This document shows positions 10,386 to 17,949 of a stretch of 64,000 bases of DNA, piece after piece (position 1 is the stretch's first letter; each line of letters starts with the position of its first letter). The stretch is from Allopontixanthobacter confluentis (GTDB taxonomy: Bacteria; Pseudomonadota; Alphaproteobacteria; Sphingomonadales; Sphingomonadaceae), in NCBI RefSeq assembly GCF_009827615.1, contig NZ_WTYU01000001.1, forward strand, positions 951,001-1,015,000, given 5' to 3'. The notes beneath the pieces are model-generated. The model was given only the letters and a program-made list of their open reading frames with translations, was not told where the DNA came from and did not search any database. A program made the position numbers and the translations under genes.

Positions 10386-11474
10386 ATGGTTCTTAGTCGC
10401 GGCGATGAATATCCTCTGCATCAGACGGCCGAGCCGGTGGCCTATGCAGGCACCGACCGCAATTTCTATGACCGCTATTTCTTCAATGGTTACGCGCCCG
10501 ATGGCAGCGGCTTTTTCGCATTGGCGCTGGGGATTTACCCGCATCTCGATATTGCGGACGCGCATTTTTGCGTCATCCGTGACGGCACCCAGCATTGTGT
10601 GCATGCAAGCCGTGAAATGGGCATGGAACGGATGGATTTGTCCGTCGGCCCAATCCGGATCGATATTATCGAACCCCTGCACGCATTGCGATTGAGAGTG
10701 GATGGCCAGGACGGAATTGCGGCGGACATCACCTTTACAGGTCGCGCATTCCCGATTGAGGAACCGCGGTTCACCCATCGCATCGGACCGCGAACGTTCA
10801 TGGATTATACGCGCATGACCCAGAACGGGCACTATGCCGGCTGGATTGAAGTGGACGGCAAACGCGAAACCATCAGCAGTGAAACCTGCGGCACCCGGGA
10901 CAGAAGCTGGGGCGTGCGGCCAGTCGGCGCGCGTGATGCGCAGCCGATGCCGGGCATCGATAGTCCCAGTTTCTTCTGGCAATGGACCCCGATCAACCTG
11001 CCAGGGGGAAGCTTGTTCTGGCATCTCAATGCTGACCCTGATGGCACGGCCTGGAACACCCGCGCTGCGTGGGCAGCCGACGGCGTGGACGCTGGCGGCA
11101 TCAGGGAAGGGCATGGCGAAATGGGTTCCCAACTGGTGCCGGGCACACGCTGGCCAGCGGCAGCGGAACTTACGATCGATGTCGCGGGCGCGCCAAAATC
11201 TGTCACCTTAGAACCACTTGCAAGGTTCCAGATGCGCGGGCTTGGCTATACCTCGCCGGACTGGAACCATGGCCTGAACCATGGGCGATTGGAAGTCGAG
11301 CGTGAGGATATCCCCCTCGACGCGATTGATCCCTTGGCGCCGGAAAACCTGCATGTCCAGATCGTGTGCCGCGCCACCACCGATAGCGGTGCAACCGGCA
11401 CGGGGGTCTTTGAACAGCTGGTTATCGGCCCCTATTCACCCATGGGACTGACCGGATTTGTTGACGCCCCGTAA
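10386..11474 (+). CDS. lipocalin-like (CrtC/DUF7064-type) protein, function unknown
   Basis: A 362-residue cytoplasmic protein without signal peptide or membrane helix. It is rich in beta strands, with repeated aromatic and acidic patches: FYDRYFFNGYAPDG near the start, SETCGTRDRSWGVRP near 163, and SFFWQWTPINLPGG near 192. The RDRSWG signature and length resemble hydroxyneurosporene synthase-like/AttH lipocalin-fold proteins, including those called DUF7064. It is co-transcribed with the phosphotransferase (one-base gap), which suggests a shared small-molecule or lipid pathway. No catalytic function can be assigned. Confidence 0.7.
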   Translation: MVLSRGDEYPLHQTAEPVAYAGTDRNFYDRYFFNGYAPDGSGFFALALGIYPHLDIADAHFCVIRDGTQHCVHASREMGMERMDLSVGPIRIDIIEPLHALRLRVDGQDGIAADITFTGRAFPIEEPRFTHRIGPRTFMDYTRMTQNGHYAGWIEVDGKRETISSETCGTRDRSWGVRPVGARDAQPMPGIDSPSFFWQWTPINLPGGSLFWHLNADPDGTAWNTRAAWAADGVDAGGIREGHGEMGSQLVPGTRWPAAAELTIDVAGAPKSVTLEPLARFQMRGLGYTSPDWNHGLNHGRLEVEREDIPLDAIDPLAPENLHVQIVCRATTDSGATGTGVFEQLVIGPYSPMGLTGFVDAP

Positions 11475-11493
11475 GGCCGGGGCAGACAGATGG

Positions 11494-11913
11494 TCAGCCG
11501 AATTTTTTGCGCAGGTCCAGCAGTGCGATGGCCGCCTTTGCCGCTTCGCCGCCCTTGTCCTTGCGCGTTTTATCCGCGCGGGCGAGGGCCTGTTCCTCAT
11601 TTTCGACAGTGATGATGCCATTGCCAATCGCTACCCCGTCCATGGTCAGCGCCATGATCCCGCGCGCGCTTTCACCCGCAACGATTTCAAAGTGGTATGT
11701 CTCGCCGCGAATGACCACGCCGATTGCGACAAACGCGTCAAACTGGCCGCTATCCGATGCCATGGCAATCGCGCCTGGAATTTCCAGCGCACCCGGCACG
11801 GTCAGCACTTCCACTTCGTGGCCCGCAGCTTCCAATGCCGATCTGGCACCATCTACCAGCATATCGTTGAGGTGGTCGTAAAATCGGGCTTCGACGATCA
11901 GAAAACGCGCCAT
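11494..11913 (-). CDS. ribH: 6,7-dimethyl-8-ribityllumazine synthase
   Basis: Penultimate step of riboflavin synthesis: it condenses 5-amino-6-ribitylaminouracil with dihydroxybutanone phosphate. It is 139 residues, typical for the bacterial enzyme. Motifs are [14 protein letters not shown], the substrate loop [20 protein letters not shown] with its catalytic His, and [18 protein letters not shown]. It stands alone, convergent with the upstream operon; no FMN riboswitch is visible in front of it. Confidence 0.95.
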   Translation of the reverse strand: MARFLIVEARFYDHLNDMLVDGARSALEAAGHEVEVLTVPGALEIPGAIAMASDSGQFDAFVAIGVVIRGETYHFEIVAGESARGIMALTMDGVAIGNGIITVENEEQALARADKTRKDKGGEAAKAAIALLDLRKKFG

Positions 11914-12097
11914 GGGATACTCCTAAAGGATTCGACGCGCGTTAGCCCGCCCCCACGCGATAGGGAAGGCAGGGAGATAATTTACCCCAAACGCGCAGCT
12001 TTTTAACACGTGATTGCAAGCGGCATGATTAACGGCCATTGGGACGTTTCAACCGGCGGCACGCCAGTCGTGCCAGCAATCAGGCAGAACGCATTTC

Positions 12098-12910
12098 TTG
12101 CCCCAGCAAATCCATATTGATGACCGGCCATTATCGGACCGCATACGCGACGGGCTGGGCCGCCGGATGGTGGGCATTCTTGCCGCTTTGGTGCTGGAAG
12201 GCCTCATCATCCTGCTGTTGCTGACGTTATCTGCCACCATGGGCAGCAATCAGCCGCCATCCACCGCACTGGCAAGTTTCGATTTTTCTCCGCCGCAGCC
12301 ACCAGCCCCGGATGAAGAACCGGAAAAGGCCAGTCAAACGCCCGAACCGCCAAAGAATGCTGCCACGGCAGCGCCCCGCGAAGCATCCCAGGAAGCTGTA
12401 TCGCCGCAAAACCCTGCACTGCCGCAAATTGCTGCGCCTGACCGGCCCGCGCCGCCCGTCATCATCAACCCTCGCCCGCAGGAAACCGCGCCAAAGGCTG
12501 AACCTTCCGCCGCAAAGCCCAAGGCAAAAGCCGTCATCAGGGGCGACATGACCGGCCCTGCCGACACCGTAGGGCGGCCCGGCGACAGCGCGCGCGTCGA
12601 AGGTTCCGGACCCAACGGGGAACCGCTTTACGCCGCTGCGTGGTACAGGGAGCCTTATCCCGACGAACTGGCAGGCTATCTCTCCACAGCGTCAGGCCCG
12701 GGTTGGGCGCTCATCGCCTGCCGCACCGTGCCAAATTACAAGGTGGAAGATTGCGTGCCCGTGGCAGAATATCCGCGCGGCGCAGGCCTATCCCGCGCAG
12801 TCCTGGCCGCAGCATGGCAGTTCCGCGTCCGCCCGCCGCGTATTGGTGGCACCTCAAAGGTCGGCGAGTGGGTCCGTATCCGGATTGATTACGAACAGCG
12901 GCGTAAATAG
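12098..12910 (+). CDS. TonB-like proline-rich membrane-anchored protein
   Basis: A 270-residue protein starting with TTG at 12098. No strong ribosome binding site is visible, so the start is uncertain. A cytoplasmic N-terminus (1-24) precedes one membrane helix (MVGILAALVLEGLIILLLLTL, about 24-44). A long Pro/Ala/Lys/Glu-rich periplasmic linker (60-155) follows, then a compact C-terminal domain (about 175-270) with two Cys (IACRT, EDCVP) and WQFRVRPPRIGG. The layout is that of TonB/TolA-type proteins and the last domain resembles the TonB C-terminal fold. ExbB/ExbD are not next to it. Confidence 0.65.
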   Translation: MPQQIHIDDRPLSDRIRDGLGRRMVGILAALVLEGLIILLLLTLSATMGSNQPPSTALASFDFSPPQPPAPDEEPEKASQTPEPPKNAATAAPREASQEAVSPQNPALPQIAAPDRPAPPVIINPRPQETAPKAEPSAAKPKAKAVIRGDMTGPADTVGRPGDSARVEGSGPNGEPLYAAAWYREPYPDELAGYLSTASGPGWALIACRTVPNYKVEDCVPVAEYPRGAGLSRAVLAAAWQFRVRPPRIGGTSKVGEWVRIRIDYEQRRK

Positions 12911-13017
12911 CGCCGCCTTCACTCAGCCTGCGTTCCGGTTTCAATTAGACGGGATTGCAACATCGCTGCTTCATCCGAATGCATGACGAAATATGTGCTG
13001 TTTTACAATGAAAGTTG

Positions 13018-13062
13018 TGGTGGACGCACTTGGGCTCGAACCAAGGGCCCGCTGATTAAGAG
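13018..13062 (-). repeat. attL: displaced 3' end of tRNA-Lys
   Basis: This 45-bp block matches 24722-24766 except at 13047 (G here, A there), which falls in the tRNA variable loop. It contains only the 3' part of the tRNA (anticodon loop, T arm, acceptor strand, CCA). The matching 5' half is absent, so it is not a second tRNA gene. Confidence 0.9.
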
Positions 13063-13080
13063 GCAAGACTTGGCCTCGTT

Positions 13081-13100
13081 CAGCGCGTTTCAGCGCGTTT
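13081..13100. repeat. tandem 10-bp repeat near attL
   Basis: CAGCGCGTTT occurs twice in direct succession. The related CGCGTTTCA recurs near 13167-13175. It lies between attL and the integrase gene, where recombinase or excisionase sites are expected; the role is not known. Confidence 0.5.
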
Positions 13101-13177
13101 CAATCATCGCGCCTTAATCAAAAAAATCGCTGATTTCCTTGCTTCTTTCGTGACCTGCCATATCATCGCGTTTCACA

Positions 13178-13221
13178 GGGCAACAATAAAGCTTAGGTGA
13201 ATTGTTGCCCTGATGTTGCCC
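13178..13221. promoter_or_regulatory. inverted and direct GTTGCCC sites before the integrase gene
   Basis: A perfect inverted repeat, GGGCAACAAT (13178-13187) and ATTGTTGCCC (13201-13210), is followed by a second GTTGCCC (13215-13221). The same heptamer pair occurs at the right end of the island (24647 and 24659). These are candidate integrase arm-type sites or an operator for integrase expression. Confidence 0.45.
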
Positions 13222-13238
13222 AGAGGATGGAGGGTAGG

Positions 13239-14603
13239 GTGCCGACGCCAAAGGAAGAGCTAACCGTAAAGCGGTTAGAGAACCTAATCCCAGCCCTGCA
13301 GGGGCAGCGATACGAGATTTCCGATACTCACGTTAAGGGGATGCGAGTCCGCGTGGGCGATGCCGCGGTGGAATCAGGTGATCGTCGACGGAAGGGCAAA
13401 GCCGCGCACATCAGCTTCGTTCTCCTGGCGCGGTTTAAGTTGGGAGCAAGCCCGACCCGACGAACCCTCGGCACGTTTCCTGAACTGTCCCTAACTGATG
13501 CCCGCCAGAAGGCTGTTGAATGGAAAGCTCTCATTCGAAAAGGAGTGGATCCCGCAGATGAGATTGCGCGGGTTCGAAGGGACGAGGAAACCGCGAGGCA
13601 GAACCGAAGGACCCTTTCAGAAATCTTGGATCAATATGAACGCGAGAAATTGTGCAATCTCCGGAGTGGTGACGCCACTCGGCGCGCGCTTGATGGCAAG
13701 TCCGGGTTACTTTCGACTTTCCTAGACCGGGAGCCGTCAACGATTACCCGGGCGGAAATTCGGGCTAAGGTTCGCAGCCGAGCAGCGGAGTCTCCAATCT
13801 CGGCCAACAGGCAACTCGCCTATGCGAACGCGTTTTTCAATTGGTGTTTGCGTGAAGAAATTGTGCAGGAGAACCCGGCGCGCTTCATTGCGAAACCATC
13901 TCAAGAGAAGTCTCGCGACCGCTACCATTCGACCGATGAATTGCGGGAAATCTGGGTCGCAACGGAGAAGCTAGGATACCCATTCGGACCATGGCTCCGG
14001 TTGGTTATCTTGCTGCCCATGAGACGGAAGGAGTTGGCTGCAATCCCAATCTCCGAAATCGAACTCGGTGATGAAGACGCGACAGAGAGCATTTGGACCC
14101 TTCCGGCAGGCCGCACCAAGAACGCAAGTGCATTGAAGGTGCCTATCCCCCCGCTCGCCCGAAGCATCATTCTGGAAGCAATCAACGATAAGGGTCGCCC
14201 GGCCAAAAGCCCGTTTGTGTTTTCTACCACAGAGAAGACGCCCATTTCTGGCTTTGCCAAGGCCAAGCGCCGTCTTGATTCCCTAATTGATCGACAGCGG
14301 ATCGAATCCGCGAACGAGGCAGCAGTGGACCCCGTCCCAATGCCTCATTGGACGGTTCACGATTTGCGGACCACTTTTACGACACTGGCATGTGCAAAGC
14401 TTAATATCGACGCAGGAGTTGCAGATCGAATTCTCAATCACGTTGCTTCCGCCACCACATCGAAACTGACGCGAACCTACAACCAGTTCGACTTGTTCGA
14501 ACGGCGTCGTGAGGCGCTCTACGCTTGGGAGAATTTCATTCGTGCCGAAGTGATCGGGCCGAAAAGTGAAAAGGTCGTGCCGATCAGGCAGGCGTCAGCA
14601 TGA
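13239..14603 (+). CDS. int: tyrosine-type integrase of the island
   Basis: Site-specific recombinase that would insert and excise the island at tRNA-Lys. I prefer the GTG at 13239 (MPTPKEELTVKRLENL, 454 residues) because GGAGGG lies four bases upstream; in-frame ATG 13227 and GTG 13197 are alternatives. The N-terminal arm-binding region has the DUF4102-like pattern TLGTFPELSLTDARQKAVEWKALI (in overlapping parts). A SAM-like core-binding domain lies around 130-210. The catalytic domain shows MRRKEL (Arg I), TKN (Lys), HDLRTTF (His-Arg II), LNHV (His) and the nucleophile Tyr in TRTYNQF. It probably forms an operon with the next gene through an ATGA overlap. Confidence 0.93.
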   Translation: MPTPKEELTVKRLENLIPALQGQRYEISDTHVKGMRVRVGDAAVESGDRRRKGKAAHISFVLLARFKLGASPTRRTLGTFPELSLTDARQKAVEWKALIRKGVDPADEIARVRRDEETARQNRRTLSEILDQYEREKLCNLRSGDATRRALDGKSGLLSTFLDREPSTITRAEIRAKVRSRAAESPISANRQLAYANAFFNWCLREEIVQENPARFIAKPSQEKSRDRYHSTDELREIWVATEKLGYPFGPWLRLVILLPMRRKELAAIPISEIELGDEDATESIWTLPAGRTKNASALKVPIPPLARSIILEAINDKGRPAKSPFVFSTTEKTPISGFAKAKRRLDSLIDRQRIESANEAAVDPVPMPHWTVHDLRTTFTTLACAKLNIDAGVADRILNHVASATTSKLTRTYNQFDLFERRREALYAWENFIRAEVIGPKSEKVVPIRQASA

Positions 14604-15082
14604 GCGTTGATCCAGTTGTCCGCTTGGCCGCTCTTCAGATTGACGATCCGGAGGAGGCGTTGAACGTCCGCTTCCCCGCAGAGGAGCGACTGGCATTAGA
14701 AGAGATTGGGCTTGGCAGCGATCCATGGAGATTGGTTGAGGAAGCCGCGTCAGGATTCTCTGAGCAGGTCGAGGAGGCAGTCCTGCTCGAAAAGGGCGAA
14801 GTGATCTTAAGCGTGGAAGTGGCAGAGTTGATCGCCATTGCTCTGAAAACCAGAAAGCGACCAGCTAACCGTCCAAAGCTTAGCAAAGACCAGCAGGTCC
14901 GTCGGAACGCGCTGGCCGCGCTCGGGCGACAGCTAAAATCTCAGCACATGAAGATGGGAATGAAGGCTGGGGTAGCGGAAGTTCAAGCGGCGAAAGCCGT
15001 CGCAGAAATCGGTCGGGACTTTGGAGAGAAGGTTAGCTGGCAGACGTTCCGGAAATGGATCAAGCTTCGGCCCAAAAAGTAG
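14600..15082 (+). CDS. island protein of unknown function, coupled to integrase
   Basis: A 160-residue soluble, acidic-to-basic protein starting in the integrase stop (ATGA overlap). The N-terminal half is acidic (DDPEEALNVRFPAEERLALEE, in parts). The C-terminal half is basic and helical (RPANRPKLSKDQQVRRNALAAL, then VSWQTFRKWIKLRPKK), which suggests nucleic-acid binding. Being translated with the integrase, it may act as a recombination accessory factor; this is inferred from position only. Confidence 0.7.
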   Translation: MSVDPVVRLAALQIDDPEEALNVRFPAEERLALEEIGLGSDPWRLVEEAASGFSEQVEEAVLLEKGEVILSVEVAELIAIALKTRKRPANRPKLSKDQQVRRNALAALGRQLKSQHMKMGMKAGVAEVQAAKAVAEIGRDFGEKVSWQTFRKWIKLRPKK

Positions 15083-15153
15083 CCCAGTTGTAGTTCAGGT
15101 TATCAAGCCTGATTTGGTGCATCCAATGCCAACCCGATTCATGAGGTTGCATT

Positions 15154-15345
15154 ATGATCACTGAGCTTGACCCTTTTCTCGATCGCCCGACCATACGGGA
15201 GATCACTACCCTGTCTTTTCCGACCATCAGTCGCCTTCAACGCGCAGGCAAATTTCCGAAATTTGAGCAGATCAGCCCGGGCCGCAAGGCATTGAGGCAA
15301 TCGGTTCTGAACGAGTTTCTTGAAGGTCGAAGGGATTGGGGCTGA
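15154..15345 (+). CDS. AlpA-family excisionase-like regulator
   Basis: A 63-residue protein with a winged-helix layout typical of the AlpA/excisionase group: DPFLDRPTIREITTLS, then the helix-turn-helix PTISRLQRAGKFPKFEQISPGRKA and a recognition/wing end RQSVLNEFLEGR. Such proteins activate integrase genes or direct excision of P4-like islands. It stands 71 bp after the integrase operon in the same orientation. Confidence 0.8.
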   Translation: MITELDPFLDRPTIREITTLSFPTISRLQRAGKFPKFEQISPGRKALRQSVLNEFLEGRRDWG

Positions 15346-15853
15346 TTGCTCCAATCCGCATACCTTGCTGGGATGGTCGGTAAACGGCAGCATTTCAGCA
15401 ATACAGCCCTACTGTGGGATACGATCAAAGGGCAGGCCCAGTCCGAAACGTGGAAGGGCGATCGTAGGGGTGGGGAACGCCTCTAAGTAGCCACCAAGCT
15501 ACCAGCCGTCCCTGGCATGGCAGCGCCCGCATGACTCAGCCTGGCACCGTCATGCATGGCCGGACCGTCCTCTGCATCGGCTTTCGCCAGAGCAGGGGAT
15601 GGCCGTCCTATGCCCACGATCTAGCCCCTTCCATCATGCATGAGGCTTTAGTTTAAGTAAGACTCACCAAGGTTGGAGTTCTGACGCGATGGCGGGATTT
15701 TAATGCTTCGTCGCAGGACCTTGAAGAAGAGTGCGAACGGTTCGCCGATGATGCAGGTAACGGTCTTTTGCATCAATAGGAGGGCCACAGCCCTCTCCAA
15801 TCATGTCCATGATGAACAATCACGCGCGCGCGCGCGAGGCTACGCACACGAAG
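15346..15853. other. non-coding stretch of the island
   Basis: About 500 bp with no convincing coding frame, tRNA or rRNA. The only simple feature is a (CG)7 run at 15823-15836 just beyond the end of the minus-strand gene. It may hold regulatory or remnant DNA; nothing else was recognised. Confidence 0.5.
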
Positions 15854-16645
15854 CTAGTCGGGCGTGACCAAGAAATCGGCCATCCATTCCCGCTCCTTCT
15901 CTGATGGATCGTATGAGACGGCTCCACCGCCCAGCGCCTTCCAATATCGCGCCGACCCGATTTCATCATGGGCGACCAATTCAGCCGCCAGGTAAAGCAA
16001 CCAAGCGTTACCGCGCATGGAACTGATGATGAAAGCCAATGCTTCATCTTCGGCACTGTAGGGGGCTATTGGCTCGAAAGCGGCATGGGCGGGACCGATA
16101 TGCACAAATTGCTTGCTGAGCATCCCGTAATACATTCCCAAAGGGGCGACGACGCCTTTTGCCCAACCGACACACTTTGTTGATTGAAGCTTGCCTGCAT
16201 GGAACCGCTCAAGCGCATCCGGTTCAATAGCTATTGCAATTACTGTCGCGATCGTTTCGATGAAAGATCTCGCCAGCATTCCATACTGACGCCGATAACC
16301 ATGGCGCGCGACTTCTATGCTGGCGAGGTAGGTGTTGGCGGCGCTGTTTAGCAATCGTGACACGGTGGCCTTGTAGTCCTCGTCGTCCAACCTTGGCAGG
16401 TGACGGACAATCAATCCCACGGCCTCTCCAAATAACTCGCTGCAGGCAGAGATGTGTGGCTTCGCCAGCACGTCGAAGGTGCGCCTGATTTTGGGGCCGT
16501 CCCGATGAAGCTGATTCTTGATCATATCCTTCGTGATGAAAACGATCTGCTTCTTGTCATGATCGACGCGAACTGACGCCACCTTCCTCTCGGGTGGAAT
16601 ATTAAACTTTTTCCGTTTCTCTTTCGTTCGCGTTTGCTTCGTCAT
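15854..16645 (-). CDS. island protein of unknown function (helical)
   Basis: A 263-residue protein with a strongly basic N-terminus (MTKQTRTKEKRKKF), then a beta strand pair (VASVRVDHDKKQIVFITKDM) and a long helical domain (about 60-240). There is no signal peptide and no certain membrane helix. The helical bundle with RHGYRRQYGMLARSFIE recalls DUF5677/HEPN-like proteins found near phage-defence genes, but no RX4H motif is evident. It is divergent from the HEPN-motif gene at 16724 across a 78-bp shared promoter region. Confidence 0.65.
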   Translation of the reverse strand: MTKQTRTKEKRKKFNIPPERKVASVRVDHDKKQIVFITKDMIKNQLHRDGPKIRRTFDVLAKPHISACSELFGEAVGLIVRHLPRLDDEDYKATVSRLLNSAANTYLASIEVARHGYRRQYGMLARSFIETIATVIAIAIEPDALERFHAGKLQSTKCVGWAKGVVAPLGMYYGMLSKQFVHIGPAHAAFEPIAPYSAEDEALAFIISSMRGNAWLLYLAAELVAHDEIGSARYWKALGGGAVSYDPSEKEREWMADFLVTPD

Positions 16646-16723
16646 TTTAGGAGGCTACCATTGGTGTCGCGCGGGGCCAACGCTGTCCTGCAAGTAAGTC
16701 TGTAACTGAATGGAAGGCGATGA

Positions 16724-17461
16724 ATGGCGAACGAAGCGACTGAGTGGCTGGCCTCGGTGAGCGAACACTGCCGCAAGCTGATCGAGATCGCGGGTCTCGC
16801 TATCCGAGACCGCAATGAATACGAGCAAGATGCGAACAAAGGCACCCTGCGGGCCGCGCTGAACGCGCATAAGGAGGCTCTGCAAGGATTGTTGCCCGAG
16901 GACTTCCCAAATAGCCGTATTGGCGTTCTCGCGCGGCACATTGGCTTTTGCGAGCCTAACGACTGGTATGACATTGTATTGTTCGATGTGCCCGACATTC
17001 TCGCGAAGGCTGAGCGATACGCATCTGAGATGCCCGATGGCCAACTCGGCGGGTTCGACGAATTCCTGCACGCCCGCTTTCGACCTCGCCTAGAGTTGGC
17101 GCTACGTGAAGCCGAACCAGATTTTCATGCTTTGATACTAACGTACTGCGTCGATCTCGCTACCCATTTCCAACGCAAAGCAGGCGCGGCAGATGACTCA
17201 GATGGGGAGATCGGGCGCATTTTCAGCCCCAATAATCCGCAATTGCTCGTTGCAGGAAACCTGGAAACAGACACCGACCGCAACCTACAGCGGGGGGCGA
17301 TGCTGCTGATGCAGGGTTGGAGATCGTTCCTTCGTAATCCTCATGCCCATGAAGTTCGGCCGACCGACGAGGAAAACGCGGTCCACGCCTTGATGCTCAT
17401 GTCCCTTCTCGCGCGCATTATCGACGGCGCTACTCGTGTCGAGGAAGAAGCAGCCGCATAG
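16724..17461 (+). CDS. TIGR02391-like protein with HEPN RX4H motif
   Basis: A 245-residue soluble helical protein. The C-terminal domain (about residues 130-245) contains GAMLLMQGWRSFLRNPHAHE. The RNPHAH part is the R-X4-H active-site pattern of HEPN ribonucleases and the (F/L)RNPxAH signature of the TIGR02391 (Ymh) family. The N-terminal region (1-125) is helical and unrecognised. It lies among restriction and toxin genes, so an RNA-cleaving defence role is plausible; no MNT-type partner gene is adjacent. Confidence 0.72.
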   Translation: MANEATEWLASVSEHCRKLIEIAGLAIRDRNEYEQDANKGTLRAALNAHKEALQGLLPEDFPNSRIGVLARHIGFCEPNDWYDIVLFDVPDILAKAERYASEMPDGQLGGFDEFLHARFRPRLELALREAEPDFHALILTYCVDLATHFQRKAGAADDSDGEIGRIFSPNNPQLLVAGNLETDTDRNLQRGAMLLMQGWRSFLRNPHAHEVRPTDEENAVHALMLMSLLARIIDGATRVEEEAAA

Positions 17462-17622
17462 GGCTGGGGCAAGCTCTTTGGGGGACGCTGATCGTCAATC
17501 ATCGTCCAAGCACGCACAACTCTTTGAACTCTTGACGAGAAAGCGCGCCAATCGAAATTGGTTGCATGCTGGGGCAAATGCAGGGCAATTTTTTGCCTCG
17601 ATTATAAGCGGAAACTGGCGCT

Positions 17623-17949
17623 TCATCCGAAAAGTTCACTGTGCGTACCAGTGCGAACAAAATGAATCGTCCCAGCTTTGCCTATCGTCTCGTCAACATT
17701 GTAGATGAGAAGAAAATCGCCCCCGATGTGGCATTCCCGATACCCCTGTGACTCGCCTTTGAGGGGATGATCCAACCATTCAGGGCCGAGTAGGACATCG
17801 TTTGCAGCGAGAAGGAGCATCGCTTCCTTCAACCGGTGCATGTCATACCTGCCTGAGCGAGACAGTCGCGCCCAATCCTTGAGGAACGCCTTCGTGTAGT
17901 CGATCTGACGCGGCATGGCCGCGCGTTTGTTCGCGGCAGATTTCTTCAC
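17623..17949 (-). CDS. YafQ-family mRNA interferase toxin
   Basis: A 108-residue RelE-superfamily toxin; residues 12-108 are the canonical YafQ part. The catalytic set is present: LDHPLKG (His), GYRECHIGGDF (His and Asp) and RTGTHSELFG (His and terminal Phe). The E. coli Trp after the Asp is Phe here. YafQ cleaves mRNA on the ribosome. The first GTG (17949) sits in the stop codon of the restriction-methylase (GTGA overlap). An ATG at 17916 (MPRQIDYTKAF) would give the usual YafQ N-terminus. No separate dinJ-like gene is next to it; the antitoxin-like sequence is the tail of the upstream gene. Confidence 0.9.
   Translation of the reverse strand: MKKSAANKRAAMPRQIDYTKAFLKDWARLSRSGRYDMHRLKEAMLLLAANDVLLGPEWLDHPLKGESQGYRECHIGGDFLLIYNVDETIGKAGTIHFVRTGTHSELFG

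Noticed and set aside
13018-13062. Second tRNA-Lys gene
   Set aside because: Only the 3' half is present; there is no D arm or 5' acceptor strand. It is the displaced attachment site.
15823-15836. (CG)7 run as a possible Z-DNA or phase-variation element
   Set aside because: It is outside any gene and promoter that I can define, so there is nothing for it to control; a chance run cannot be excluded.
17436-17708. 90-codon plus-strand frame between the HEPN-motif gene and the toxin, tested as a missing antitoxin
   Set aside because: Its sequence has no RHH, AbrB or Phd-like pattern and it overlaps both neighbours; the antitoxin-like sequence is in the restriction-methylase tail instead.
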